In this document: in pieces, positions 19,071 to 28,662 of the stretch
Layout: each line of letters begins with the position of its first letter
Numbering within the stretch: position 1 is the first letter of the stretch
Origin: Streptomyces huasconensis
GTDB lineage: Bacteria > Actinomycetota > Actinomycetes > Streptomycetales > Streptomycetaceae
DNA length: 38,599 nt
Direction of reading: 5' to 3'
NCBI GenBank assembly: GCA_004010275.1
Contig: RBWT01000072.1
Span: 1-38,599 of the forward strand
Position numbers and translations under genes: made by a program
The notes under the pieces: generated by a model
Databases searched by the model: none
Seen by the model: the letters and a program-made list of their open reading frames with translations, nothing else
Told to the model about the DNA's origin: nothing

Positions 19071-20692
19071 GGCCGCGCCACCCCCGCCCCGCGCCGCAAC
19101 CCCACCGCCGCGAGCACGGCGCCCGCCACGCACAGCACGCCCGTGACGAGGGCCGCGGTGTGGACGCCGTTGATGAACGCCTGGCCGCTGCCCTCGGTCA
19201 CCGCTGCCCTCAGGGACGCCGGCATGTCGCCGGAGGCGGGGGAGATCCCCATGGCGACGGCGTCCTTGGCCTCACCGAGACCCCGGGCCATGGGCCCCGG
19301 CACACCCGCCGACGTCAGCTCACCGGTCAGCGTGGCGCCGACCCGGCTGCTGATCAGGGAGACGAGTACGGAGGTGCCGAGCGCGCCGCCGACCTGGAGC
19401 GCGGTGGCCTGGAGGCCGCCCGCGACTCCCGCGTCCTCGACGGGCGCGTTGCCGACGATCGCGTCGGAGGAGGCGGCCATCACCATGCCGACGCCGAGGC
19501 CGAGCGCGATGAACGGCGGCCACATCGCGCCGTACGAGGAGTGCACGCCCCAGCCGAGCACCCCGAAGGAGGCCGCGGCCTGGAGCGCCATGCCGAGCGG
19601 CATCGACAGCCGGGCGCCGAACCGCTCGGTGAGCGCTGCACCCAGTGGCGAGGCGACGACGGAGGCGAGGCTCAGCGGCAGGGTGCGCACCCCGGCCTCG
19701 ACGGGTGTGTAGCCGCGTACGTTCTGCAGGTACAGCATGACGAAGAAGATCACGCCGAGCAGCACGAAGAAGTTGACGGCGGTGATGATCGTGCCGATGG
19801 TCAGCGCCGGGTTGCGGAACAGCCGCATCGGCAGGAGGGGGTGGCCCCTGTCCGCGCCGGACCGGGCGTTCGGGGAGGGGCGGCCGAGGCGCGCCTCGTA
19901 CCACCCGAAGGCCAGCAGGACGACGATCCCGGCCGCGAGCGTGCCCAGCGTCGCGCCCGAACCCCAGCCCCACGTCTCGCCCTTGACGACTCCGAAGACG
20001 ACCACGAGCAGGCCGAGGGCGAGCAGGACGACGCCGGGGACGTCGAAGCGCTGCGGGCCGGACGCGTTCTTGCTCTGCGGCAGCACCAGCGCGCTGAAGA
20101 CGAGCGCGACGACGCCGATGGGGGCGTTGATGTAGAAGACGGACTCCCAGTTGACGTGCTCGACGAGCAGCCCGCCGACGATGGGGCCGAGCGCCGTGGA
20201 CACGGACGACACCATCGCCCAGATGCCCACCGCCATGCCGAACTTCTTCGGCGGGAACACCGCCCGCAGCAGGCCGAGCGTGTTCGGCATCAACAGCGCG
20301 CCGAAGAAGCCCTGTACGGCACGGAAGGCGATGACGCCCTCGATCGAGCCCGCCAGGCCGATGGCGACCGAGGCGAGCGTGAAGCCGGCGACGCCGACGA
20401 GATAGAACGTGCGCCGTCCGAAGCGGTCGCCGAGCTTGCCGCCGAGGATCAGCGCGGCGGCGAGCGCCAGCAGGTACGCGTTGGTGACCCACTGCAGGTC
20501 GGAGGTGGAGGCGTGCAGGTCCCGGCCGATCTCCGGGTTGGCGATCGAGACGACCGAGCCGTCCAGACCGACCATGAACAGGCCGAAGGCGACGGCGACG
20601 AGCGTCAGCCAGGGCCGCCCGCGGCGCCCCGCGGGAACGTCCGGCGGGCCGGCTGCGGGCAGGGGTGAGTGGTCCACGAAAGTGGCGGGCAT
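19028..20692 (-). CDS. MFS drug efflux transporter, DHA2 family (14 TM)
   Basis: 554 residues. A proton-coupled exporter of the EmrB/QacA type. Seen: motif region LDGSVVSIANPEIGRDL in TM1, LGGKLGDRFGRRTFYLVG (motif A between TM2 and TM3), the motif C-like helix ALGPIVGGLLVEHVNWESVF (TM5), and enough helices for 14 TM segments. A polar loop (EARLGRPSPNARSGADRG) interrupts the middle. The start ATG at 20692 gives MPATFVDHSPLP and has AGGAAGCAAGG upstream; a longer in-frame start would add 18 unconserved residues. It lies 102 bases downstream of the MarR gene on the same strand and is probably its target. The C-terminus runs into the 50-bp repeat. The frame is intact. Confidence 0.92.
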   Translation of the reverse strand: MPATFVDHSPLPAAGPPDVPAGRRGRPWLTLVAVAFGLFMVGLDGSVVSIANPEIGRDLHASTSDLQWVTNAYLLALAAALILGGKLGDRFGRRTFYLVGVAGFTLASVAIGLAGSIEGVIAFRAVQGFFGALLMPNTLGLLRAVFPPKKFGMAVGIWAMVSSVSTALGPIVGGLLVEHVNWESVFYINAPIGVVALVFSALVLPQSKNASGPQRFDVPGVVLLALGLLVVVFGVVKGETWGWGSGATLGTLAAGIVVLLAFGWYEARLGRPSPNARSGADRGHPLLPMRLFRNPALTIGTIITAVNFFVLLGVIFFVMLYLQNVRGYTPVEAGVRTLPLSLASVVASPLGAALTERFGARLSMPLGMALQAAASFGVLGWGVHSSYGAMWPPFIALGLGVGMVMAASSDAIVGNAPVEDAGVAGGLQATALQVGGALGTSVLVSLISSRVGATLTGELTSAGVPGPMARGLGEAKDAVAMGISPASGDMPASLRAAVTEGSGQAFINGVHTAALVTGVLCVAGAVLAAVGLRRGAGVARPSAEASGGRAGRQG

Positions 20693-20794
20693 GGAGGTGC
20701 CTTGCTTCCTAGAAAGAGGGGGATGCGCGAGGGGGCGTACGGCCACCTGGCCGCACGTGCGGCGGTGGTTACCGGTGCGGGTACGCGGCAGCCG

Positions 20795-21268
20795 TCAGGA
20801 GGCGGCCGGGTGGATGTGCCGGGCGAGGCCCCTGAGGGCGCCGAGGGCCGAGCCGATGGCGTCGAGGTCCCCGTCGGTGAGGGCGTGCAGCGCCTCGATG
20901 AGGTAGCCGTCCATGAGGTGCGCGGCCTGGTCGAGCCTGCGCCGCGCCTCGGCGGTCAGGCGCAGCCGCGCGATCCGCTTGTCGGCGGGGTCCTGCCCGC
21001 GCTCCAGGAGCCCTTGCCCGGCCAGCTGGGTGACCAGGGCGCTCACGTTGTTCGGCTTCATCAGCAGTACGTCGGCCGCCGCTCGTACGGTGATGCCGTC
21101 CCGCTCCCCGACGAGCCGCAGCAGCGCCAGCTGGCCCTCGGGCAGCCGGGGGTAGGGGAAGTCCTGGGCGAAGCGCCGCTCCAGGGCCCGGTGCAGCGCG
21201 GGCAGGACGGCGGACATCGCTGACGCGATGTCCTCGATGTCCCGCTCGGGCGCGCTGGAGGTGGGCAT
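20795..21268 (-). CDS. MarR-family repressor of the adjacent efflux pump
   Basis: 157 residues. Winged helix at about 45-115: LPEGQLALLRLVGERDGITV, the recognition helix MKPNNVSALVTQLAGQGLLE and the wing DPADKRIARLRLTAEARRR with the typical Asp-Lys-Arg. Adjacent to a DHA2 exporter and upstream of it on the same strand, so by common precedent it represses marR-MFS until an effector is bound. The start ATG at 21268 sits about seven bases after a likely -10 box, so the mRNA may be leaderless; no Shine-Dalgarno is present before the ATG. Its intact frame contrasts with the broken gene on its other side. Confidence 0.9.
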   Translation of the reverse strand: MPTSSAPERDIEDIASAMSAVLPALHRALERRFAQDFPYPRLPEGQLALLRLVGERDGITVRAAADVLLMKPNNVSALVTQLAGQGLLERGQDPADKRIARLRLTAEARRRLDQAAHLMDGYLIEALHALTDGDLDAIGSALGALRGLARHIHPAAS

Positions 21269-21274
21269 GCCGAC

Positions 21275-21308
21275 AGGGTATGTATGTGTGGATACCTATG
21301 TCAACATA
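21275..21308 (-). promoter_or_regulatory. Promoter and operator of the marR-MFS unit
   Basis: Minus strand: -35 TTGACA (21299-21304), 18-base spacer, -10 TACCCT (21275-21280). The -35 lies inside a perfect 12-bp inverted repeat TATGTTGACATA (21297-21308), and the spacer holds a second partial repeat GTATCCACACATAC. Both are suitable sites for a MarR dimer that would block polymerase. Transcription would start at or next to the ATG (21268). Confidence 0.6.
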
Positions 21309-21468
21309 CTGACTGTCGGGCACCCGGCCCGCACGCCCCACCCCGCCCTGGCCCGGAGCCGGGTGTCAGAAGCTGGGCGGCACGGTGAACCCCCCGCCCA
21401 ACAGCCTGAGTTGACAGCACCACGGCGCTACTCTCAGTACTTCCAGGACCGGCGACCCAGGGGTATCC

Positions 21469-22556
21469 ATGCGTATACAGGCAGCACTGGTGGAGACCCT
21501 CGGCGGCCCCTTCACCCTCCGGGACGTCGACATCGAGTAGCCCCGGCCGGACGAGATCCTGGTCAGGATCGCCGCGGCGGGCATCTGCCACACCGACCTC
21601 GGCACCCGGCAGGTCTGGCCGCGCCTGCCCATGGTCTTCGGCCACGAGGGCGCCGGTGTCGTCGAAGCCGTCGGCGACGCGGTGACGACCGTCGACCCCC
21701 GGCGACCACGTCTGCCTCAGCTACCGCAGCTGCGGCGCGTGCGGGCAGTGCGCCGCGGGGTACCGCTCCTACTGCGAGGCGGGCATCGGCGCGCTCAACG
21801 CCGCGGGCGCACGTCCCGACGGCAGCACCGGGCTCTCCCGGGACGGCGCCCCCGTATTCGGCAACTTCTTCGGGCAGTCCAGCTTCGCCACGTACGCGCT
21901 CGCTTACGAGAGCAACACCGTCAAGCTCCCCGCCGGTTTCCCCGCGGTCCTCGCCGCGCCGCTCGGCTGCGGCGTCCAGACGGGGGCGGGCACTGTCCTC
22001 AACGTCCTGCGGCCCCGGCCGGGCGAGACGCTGGCGGTCTTCGGCGCCGGGGGCGTGGGGCTGAGCGCGGTCATGGCGGCCGTCGCCGAGGGCTGCTCGG
22101 TGGTGGCGGTGGAGCCGGTCGCGTCCCGGCGCGCGGTCGCCCGCGAACTCGGCGGGGCGCGCGGTCGTCGCGGCGGCCGTGGACGACGTCACGGCGGCCG
22201 TCCGCGACGCCACCGACGGCGGGGCACACTGCGCCGTCGACACCACCGGGGGGTCGGCCGTGGTCTCCCAGGCGGTCGGGGCGCTGCGGCAGCGGGGGAC
22301 GCTCGCGCTGGTCGGGATCGGTGAGCGGGCCGAGTTCGACGTGATGACCGTGCTGACGAAGGGCGTGAGCATCCGTGGCGTGATCGAGGGGGACGCCGTG
22401 CCGTCCGAGTTCATTCCGCGCCTCATCGAGCTGCACGGCCAAGGGCGCCTCCCGGTCGAGCGGCTCATCACGGAGTTCCCCTTCGCCGACATCGAGGCGG
22501 CGGCACGGGCCGCCTCCTCGGGCGAGGTGATCAAGCCGGTCCTCACCTTCGGCTGA
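21469..22556 (+). pseudogene. Zinc-dependent alcohol dehydrogenase (MDR family), disrupted by a stop and two frameshifts
   Basis: About 362 codons. Family signs: GICHTDLGTR (catalytic Cys/His), VFGHEGAGVVEAVGD (zinc motif GHExxG), CGACGQC..YC (structural zinc cysteines), FFGQSSFATYA, and the Rossmann motif FGAGGVGLS. It would oxidise an alcohol (aryl/benzyl-type) with NAD(P). Three lesions: codon 24 is TAG (21538-21540) where relatives read Glu (VDIE-E-PRPDEILVRI); a C too many in the run at 21696-21700; and an extra base near 22151-22163. Correcting them gives a full-length enzyme. Indels may be assembly errors as elsewhere in the window, but the substitution stop argues for real inactivation. 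No strong RBS precedes the ATG. Confidence 0.75.
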
Positions 22557-22597
22557 CGCCAGGGGGAGCAGCGGCGGCAGCGGAGGCGGGCGGCAGG

Positions 22598-22845
22598 TCA
22601 GACCATGAGCGGCACCGGGTGGACCTCGTCCGCCGCGTGGCCCGCCCGCTCGTGGACGCGCTGGACGGCGTCCGCGGACGGCGCCTCGGACAGGCAGAAG
22701 ACGTCCCCGGACACCGGGTCGCCCACGCGTGCTCGAAGGTGACACCTTCCTGGTCCTGATGGGCCAGGTCAGCGGCGTGGGCCTCCTTGAGCTGCTCGGC
22801 GGTGATGTCCTTCATGCCGTGATGGACGTCCATGAACTTGGCCAT
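22598..22845 (-). CDS. DUF4242 small protein, one frameshift
   Basis: About 82 residues. MAKFMDVHHGMKDITAEQL is the standard DUF4242 opening, and after restoring one missing G near 22722 the chain continues with GVTFEHAWA, VFCLSEAPSADAVQRVHE and ADEVHPVPLMV to a stop at 22598-22600. DUF4242 is a small ferredoxin-like alpha/beta fold annotated as possible nickel-binding or SCO4226-like; role unresolved. GAGGAG lies eight bases before the ATG at 22845. It converges with the alcohol dehydrogenase and is 73 bases downstream of the Mut7-C gene on the same strand. Confidence 0.7.
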
Positions 22846-22918
22846 CGCACTCACTCCTCGGCGGGCGGACGTGCCCCCCTTCCATGGTGCTCCCGGGGGC
22901 GCGCCGCCTCCACTCGGC

Positions 22919-23659
22919 TCACACCTGGGCCGAGACCGGCCCGCCGAACTCCGCCACCGCCCCCGCCACGATCGCCTCCAGCCGGTCGTGGTGGCGCCGC
23001 GCCAGTACACGCGGGAGCAGTCGGCGCACTGGGCGAAGACGTCGTACGAGCCGCGGGTGCCGCCCTCCAGGAGGTCCGCGACCTCGTCCTTGGTGGCCGT
23101 GCGGAGGCTGCCGTTGCAGGCGGTGCAGCGCGTCCACGGGCGAGGCGCGGGGTGAAGCGGCCGAGGACGTCGCGGAGTTGCTCATCGGGGCGGTCGCTGT
23201 AGACGTACGCCCCCGCCCACAGTTCGCGGCGGCGCAGCAGCCCCCGGTCGCGGCTCAGCAGGACGCGCCGCTCGGCCGCCGAGTGGGCGGCGAGGGCGGG
23301 GTCGCCGATGTCCGTGGCTCGTACGCCGCGTCGACGCCGAGGAGGCGCAGCCGCCGGGCCAGCGTGCCGAGGTGGACGTCCAGGAGGAAGCGCAGCGGAG
23401 CGCCCGGCACGGGCTGCGGGCGGCTGACCGCGCGTACGGAGATGGTCTCGCCCTGGGCCGGGACGTGCCCGGCGGCGACCTCGCGGCCGTCCACCACCAG
23501 CGCGCCGACCTCCGTCAGGGGCACCCCGAGGGACTCGACCACGTGCCCGAGCGTGGACGCGCCGTCCGTAACGGCCTTGGTGGGGCCGCCCCTTCGCTCC
23601 TGCGGGACGAAGGTGCCGAGCGCGGGGTCGAAACTGACGAGGATCTCCGGACCGTTCAT
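22919..23659 (-). CDS. Mut7-C RNase-domain protein with N-terminal ubiquitin-like domain, three frameshifts
   Basis: About 247 residues after correction. The N-terminal half (1-90) is a beta-grasp Mut7-C ubiquitin-like domain (EILVSFDPALGTFV, ALVVDGREVAAGHVPAQGETI). The second half is the PIN-like Mut7-C RNase domain: RFLLDVHLGTLARRLRLLG with the first catalytic Asp, RRVLLSRDRGLLRRRELW, then a zinc ribbon (CTACNG and CADCSRVYWRGAHHDRL). Streptomyces copies are often labelled PilT-like. One base is missing near each of 23315, 23140 and 22995, all in G/C runs, and restoring them gives an uninterrupted protein. The ATG at 23659 follows a weak RBS. Function in RNA turnover is inferred from the fold only. 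Confidence 0.72.
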
Positions 23660-23796
23660 GCGGTCAGGATGGCATGCCGGCGGCGCCCCGGTCCCGGCCC
23701 GTCGGGTCGCGCCCGGTGCGCTCGGCGGGCCGGCCGGTAGGTCGCCTCCCGGGATCGCGACACTGGTCCCGCCGCGCGGCTCACGGCCGAAAGAAA

Positions 23797-23828
23797 GGGT
23801 GGCCGCGGCTCAAGAGCCGCGGCCACCC
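23797..23828 (-). terminator. Intrinsic terminator for the hemolysin III-type gene
   Basis: A 15-bp perfect stem (GGGTGGCCGCGGCTC with its complement, loop AA). Read on the minus strand it follows the stop at 23855 and is succeeded by TTTCTTTC, a real U-rich tail. Confidence 0.85.
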
Positions 23829-23854
23829 GGACGCCGGAAGGGGGAGGTGGCGGA

Positions 23855-24571
23855 TCACCCGTGCCGGTAGGCCACCAGCGAGATGCCGATGTAGTGCACG
23901 GCGAAGGCCGCCAGGGTCAGGGAGTGGAAGACCTCGTGGAAGCCGAAGAAGCGGGGGGAGGGGTTCGGGCGCTTGATGCCGTAGATGATGCCGCCCGCGC
24001 TGTAGAGCAGCCCGCCGACGACGACCAGGACGAGGACGGCGACGCCGCCCGTCCGCATGAAGTCCGGCAGGAAGAAGACGGCGGCCCAGCCCATCGCGAT
24101 GTAACACGGCGTGTAGAGCCAGCGCGGGGCGCCGACCCAGAAGACGCGGAAGGCGATGCCCGCGACGGCCGCGCCCCAGATGCCCCAGAGCAGCCACTGT
24201 CCCTTCGAGCCGGGGAGCAGCAGCATCGTCAGCGGTGTGTACGTGCCCGCGATGATCAGAAAGATGTTCGAGTGGTCGAGTCTGCGCAGGACGCGGTCGG
24301 CCCGCGGGCTCCAGTCGCCCCGGTGGTAGAGCGCGCTCACCCCGAAGAGGAGGCAGGCGGTCAGGGCGAAGATGCCGCAGGCGATCCGGCCGCGGGTGGT
24401 GTCGGCGAGCGCGGTCAGCACCAGGCCGGCCACGACCACCGCGGGGAACATTCCGGCGTGCAGCCAGCCGCGCATCTTGGGCTTGACGGGGAGCGGCATG
24501 TCCTGCGGGGACGGGACGAGGGAGGGGGCGCCCTCGGGTTCCTGGATCGCTTCGGAGACGGAGGCGGTCAT
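23855..24571 (-). CDS. trhA: Hemolysin III/TrhA-family membrane protein (PAQR superfamily)
   Basis: About 238 residues with seven predicted transmembrane helices. Conserved PAQR/TrhA elements are present: GVSALYHRGDW (Ser and His), VLRRLDHSNIFLIIAGTYTP (Asp-His), and the C-terminal metal site FHEVFHSLTLAAFAVHY (three histidines). Family members sit in the membrane and are linked to lipid homeostasis or zinc-dependent hydrolase activity; direct evidence of hemolysis is limited. The N-terminus (1-35) is Pro-rich and cytosolic. I choose ATG 24571 (MTASVSEAIQ) over the ATG three codons upstream; the RBS is weak in both cases. The frame is intact and ends before a good intrinsic terminator. Confidence 0.88.
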   Translation of the reverse strand: MTASVSEAIQEPEGAPSLVPSPQDMPLPVKPKMRGWLHAGMFPAVVVAGLVLTALADTTRGRIACGIFALTACLLFGVSALYHRGDWSPRADRVLRRLDHSNIFLIIAGTYTPLTMLLLPGSKGQWLLWGIWGAAVAGIAFRVFWVGAPRWLYTPCYIAMGWAAVFFLPDFMRTGGVAVLVLVVVGGLLYSAGGIIYGIKRPNPSPRFFGFHEVFHSLTLAAFAVHYIGISLVAYRHG

Positions 24572-24876
24572 GGTCAACATCGTACCTACGGGCCCGTAAG
24601 TCGGGCATCAGTCGGCTGTGGGGTGCGGGCCACCGGGTACCCGGACCGCCGTCGCCAAAACGGGCGGAAACCCGCCCTCGTCACCCGAAGGCGTACAAGT
24701 GGCGATCCTCACGCCGCTCAGGTGTGAGGTCCTCTGGACAGATGCGCGGCGGCGTCGGATGATCAAATGAGTGCGGTCGGCACCGGATGAGCGCCAAGGG
24801 AAAAAAACACGTGAAGCGTCCGGGTCGCAGCCCCCACGGGGCATACATCCCAAAAACCCCTCGATTAGGAGCAATC

Positions 24877-26724
24877 GTGGCGCGCGATATCGCGGCTCCC
24901 AGCACCGTCCCGACCAACGCCGTCCCCACCCGTCACAAGGAGCTGGCCTCCTGGGTCGACGAGATCGCCGAACTGACGCAGCCGGACAGGGTGGTCTGGT
25001 GCGACGGCTCCGAGGCGGAGTACGAGCGCCTGTGCGAGGAGCTCGTCGCCAAGGGCACCTTCAAGAAGCTCGACCCGGTCAAGCGCCCGAACTCGTACTA
25101 CGCGGCCTCCGACCCGACCGACGTCGCGCGCGTGGAGGACCGCACCTTCATCTGCTCCGAGAAGGAGGAGGACGCGGGCCCGACCAACCACTGGAAGGCC
25201 CCCGCCGAGATGCGGGAGATCTTCCGGGGCACCGACGGCAAGGGCGGCGTCTTCCGTGGCTCGATGAAGGGCCGCACGATGTACGTCGTGCCCTTCTGCA
25301 TGGGCCCGGTCGGCTCGCCGCTCTCCGCGATCGGCGTCGAGATCACCGACTCGGCGTACGTCGCCGTCTCCATGCGCACCATGACCCGCATGGGCCAGGC
25401 GGTCCTTGACGAGCTGGGCGAGGGCGGCTTCTTCGTCAAGGCCGTCCACACGCTCGGCGCCCCCCTCGCCGACGGCGAGCAGGACGTCCCGTGGCCGTGC
25501 AACTCCACGAAGTACATCTCGCACTTCCCCGAGGACCGCGAGATCTGGTCCTACGGCTCGGGCTACGGCGGCAACGCCCTGCTCGGCAAGAAGTGCTACG
25601 CCCTGCGCATCGCCTCCGTCATGGCCCGCGACGAGGGCTGGCTCGCCGAGCACATGCTGATCCTCAAGCTGACGCCGCCGCACGGCGAGTCCAAGTACGT
25701 CGCCGCGGCCTTCCCGTCCGCCTGCGGCAAGACCAACCTCGCCATGCTGGAGCCCACGATCTCCGGCTGGACCGTGGAGACCATCGGCGACGACATCGCC
25801 TGGATGCGCTTCGGTGAGGACGGCCGCCTCTACGCGATCAACCCCGAGGCCGGCTTCTTCGGCGTCGCGCCCGGCACCGGCGAGCACACCAACGCCAACG
25901 CCATGAAGACGCTGTGGGGCAACTCCGTCTTCACCAACGTCGCGCTCACCGACGACGGCGATGTCTGGTGGGAGGGCATGACGGAGGAGACCCCGGCCCA
26001 TCTGACGGACTGGAAGGGCAACGACTGGACGCCGCGGTCCGGCACCCCCGCCGCGCACCCCAACGCCCGCTTCACCACCCCGGCCGCCCAGTGCCCGATC
26101 ATCGCGCCCGAGTGGGAGGACCCCAAGGGCGTGCCGATCTCGGCGATCCTCTTCGGCGGCCGCCGCGCGAGCGCCGTCCCGCTGGTGACCGAGTCCTTCG
26201 ACTGGCAGCACGGCGTCTTCCTCGGCGCGAACGTCGCCTCCGAGAAGACCGCCGCGGCCGAGGGCAAGGTCGGCGAGCTGCGCCGCGACCCGTTCGCCAT
26301 GCTGCCCTTCTGCGGCTACAACATGGGCGACTACATGGCGCACTGGATCGACGTGGCCAAGGACAAGGACCAGTCCAAGCTGCCGAAGATCTACTACGTG
26401 AACTGGTTCCGCAAGGACGAGAAGGGCCGCTTTGTATGGCCCGGCTTCGGCGAGAACTCCCGCGTCCTGAAGTGGATCGTGGAGCGCCTCGACGGCAAGG
26501 CCGAGGGCGTCGAGACCCCCATCGGCATCCTGCCGACCGTCGACGCGCTCGACACCGAGGGCCTCGAGCTGTCCGACGCCGACCTGAAGTTCCTGCTCAC
26601 GGTCGACAAGGAGGTCTGGCGCGACGAGGCCTCCCTGGTCCCCGACCACCTCAACACCTTCGGCGACCACACGCCCAAGGAGCTGTGGGACGAGTACCGC
26701 GCGCTGGTGGAGCGCCTGGGCTAG
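24877..26724 (+). CDS. pckG: Phosphoenolpyruvate carboxykinase (GTP)
   Basis: 615 residues, normal for the GTP class. It interconverts oxaloacetate plus GTP with PEP, CO2 and GDP, the gateway from the TCA cycle to gluconeogenesis. Seen: the P-loop with hyper-reactive Cys FPSACGKTN (279-287, Cys283), GDDIAWMRF, the GFFGVAPGT loop, ILFGGRRASAVPLV, the FCGYNMGDYMAHW region and FGENSRVLKW (omega-loop end). I choose the GTG at 24877 because AGGAG lies six bases upstream and the product begins VARDIAAPSTVPTN as in relatives; an upstream frame from 24787 adds 30 unconserved residues. The gene is intact with very strong G/C bias, as expected of a highly expressed core gene. Confidence 0.97.
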   Translation: MARDIAAPSTVPTNAVPTRHKELASWVDEIAELTQPDRVVWCDGSEAEYERLCEELVAKGTFKKLDPVKRPNSYYAASDPTDVARVEDRTFICSEKEEDAGPTNHWKAPAEMREIFRGTDGKGGVFRGSMKGRTMYVVPFCMGPVGSPLSAIGVEITDSAYVAVSMRTMTRMGQAVLDELGEGGFFVKAVHTLGAPLADGEQDVPWPCNSTKYISHFPEDREIWSYGSGYGGNALLGKKCYALRIASVMARDEGWLAEHMLILKLTPPHGESKYVAAAFPSACGKTNLAMLEPTISGWTVETIGDDIAWMRFGEDGRLYAINPEAGFFGVAPGTGEHTNANAMKTLWGNSVFTNVALTDDGDVWWEGMTEETPAHLTDWKGNDWTPRSGTPAAHPNARFTTPAAQCPIIAPEWEDPKGVPISAILFGGRRASAVPLVTESFDWQHGVFLGANVASEKTAAAEGKVGELRRDPFAMLPFCGYNMGDYMAHWIDVAKDKDQSKLPKIYYVNWFRKDEKGRFVWPGFGENSRVLKWIVERLDGKAEGVETPIGILPTVDALDTEGLELSDADLKFLLTVDKEVWRDEASLVPDHLNTFGDHTPKELWDEYRALVERLG

Positions 26725-26741
26725 CACCGCGCCCGTCATCC

Positions 26742-26779
26742 CGGAGGGGCCCCGCACAACGGCGTGCGGGGCCCCTCCG
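26742..26779 (+). terminator. Terminator after pckG
   Basis: A perfect 16-bp stem (CGGAGGGGCCCCGCAC and its complement, six-base loop AACGGC) begins 18 bases after the pckG stop. It is followed by CGTGTACG, with no U-tract. Confidence 0.85.
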
Positions 26780-26918
26780 CGTGTACGAAACGGCGGGCCG
26801 CTCCTCGTACGTACGCACATGCCGCACAGCCTCGTCACAGGGTTCTCACATGTTTCAATGACCCCACCGGCGGCCGTTGATCGAAGCGAGCCGCCAAGAG
26901 AGCCTGTGGGGGGCCACG

Positions 26919-28662
26919 TTGAAGCACTCTCAGCGGTTACGGCGCATGACGGGCATCGCCCTCGCGGCGGCGCTCGGCTCGGCGGGCCTGGTGGCCGCCG
27001 GGACGCCCGCCGCGTACGCCGCCACACCGTCGGACGAGGCGGTCAAGCTGCCGTTCTCGTCGTTCGGGGCCATGGTGGTCGACTCGGCGCACGAGCGCGT
27101 CTACGTCACCGACGGCCGCAAGAGCGGCAGCGGACCGAGCACGGTCCTGATCTACGACTTCCAGGGCCACAAGGCGGGTTCGCTCGCCACCGACCAGCCG
27201 GCGTCCGGCATGGCGCTCAGCGCGGACGGCGCGACGCTGCACGTGTCGCAGGCCGACGGCATCCTGAAGTTCGACACGTCGACGCAGGCCAGGAACGGCA
27301 TCTCGTACACGCCGTACAACGTCATGTGCGGCCGCGACGTGGCCGTGGCGGGCGGCAGGACGTGGTTCACGGAGACGCCGTACAACGACCCGTCCTGCGA
27401 CCGGCCGGACAACTGGGCGCTCCTGTACGGGGTCGACGGCACCACCGCCGCCCCCACCGGCTGGGAGAGCCGGGGACGGCTGAAGCTGGAGGCGGGCCCC
27501 GAGGCGCCGGACCGGCTCGTCATGGGCCAGGCGGGCGCGGGCGCGGAGGCCGACGCGTTCCTCACCACCTTCGACGCGAGCGGCGAGAACCTGGTGCGCG
27601 GCCCCTCGCGGCGGTTCGCGGACGCCGAGGGCAAGGGCGCGCTCGACCTGAAGGACATCGCCCAGAGCGCCGACGGCAAGCGGATCGCCGTCGCCGACGC
27701 GGCGTACGGCACGCGCCTGCTCGCGGCCGGACGATCTGACCGACGCCCCGGCCGGCTACCAGCCGCTGCCGGAGGGCGCGAAGGCCTCGGCGGTGGCCTT
27801 CAGCGGCGACGGCACCTACGTGGCGCGGGGCGCCGCGGCCGCCGGCAGCACACCGGACCTGCTGATCCAGCCCGCCGACCCGGCGAACGGCACCACGGCC
27901 ATGGAGTTCGCCTTCGAAGGGGAGCTCGACGGCGCGCGGGTCGTGCCGCAGGGCCTCGCCTGGACCAAGGACGGCTCACGGCTCTTCGCGGTGACCGCGG
28001 ACAGCAGGGGCGGCCACTGGCTGCACGTCGTCCAGCCGCCCGCCAAGCAGTACGACTCCCGCTTCACGGGCGGGCTCACCACCACGCCCACCAAGGCCGT
28101 CGTCGGTGAACCGCTCGGCATCCGCGGCAGGCTGGAGCTGGACGGGCCCGCGCCCGCCGAGCCCGTGAAGGTCACCGCGGTCCGCAAGGACGCCGACGGC
28201 ACGCAGGAGACGGCGGCCGCCAAGGTCGCGGCCGACGGCAGCTTCACCGTCCTCGACGTACCGGACCGGACGGGCGAGGTCACGTACACCCTGCGTTTCC
28301 TCGGTGATGTCACGCACCGCCCGGCCGAGGACGTCACCGCCACCGTCGACGTGGCGAAGGCGCCGACGTCGATCGCGCTGACGGCGCCCGCGGAGGCCAC
28401 CCGCGCGGGCGGCGTGGAGATAACCGGCAAGCTGACCGGACAGGGGCGTGCGCTGCCGTCCGGGATCAGCCTGAAGGTGACGCGGACCGACCGGTTCGGC
28501 ACGACGGGCGAGCTGACGTCGGCGACGGTCGCGGCCGACGGCACGTTCCGGATCAAGGACCTGCCGAGCAAGCGGGGCAGGACGCTCTACGCGGTGAGCT
28601 ACGAGGGCGACGCCCTGCACGAGGGCTCCTCCGCCCAGGCCACGGTGAGAATCACCGGTTAG
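26919..28662 (+). CDS. Secreted beta-propeller (YncE-like) protein with Ig-like repeats, one frameshift
   Basis: About 580 residues. A Sec signal peptide at the N-terminus (KHSQRLRRMTGIALAAALG, cleavage likely near AAYA-AT). The N-terminal part has propeller blades typical of YVTN/YncE proteins: AMVVDSAHERVYVTDG, GMALSADGATLHVSQADGIL, DIAQSADGKRIAVADAAYG and AVAFSGDGTYVARG. The C-terminal third has two Ig-like/Big-type repeats with the shared pattern VAADGSFTVLDVPDRTGEV and VAADGTFRIKDLPSKRGR. Likely an exported surface or binding protein; ligand unknown. One extra base near 27728 breaks the frame (restoring TRLLAADDLTDAP). The TTG at 26919 has a G-rich RBS. The final 35 bases are echoed twice downstream. 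Confidence 0.75.

Noticed and set aside
24865..27027. Long minus-strand open frame opposite pckG
   Set aside because: Mirror of strong third-position G/C in pckG; no RBS and no motifs.
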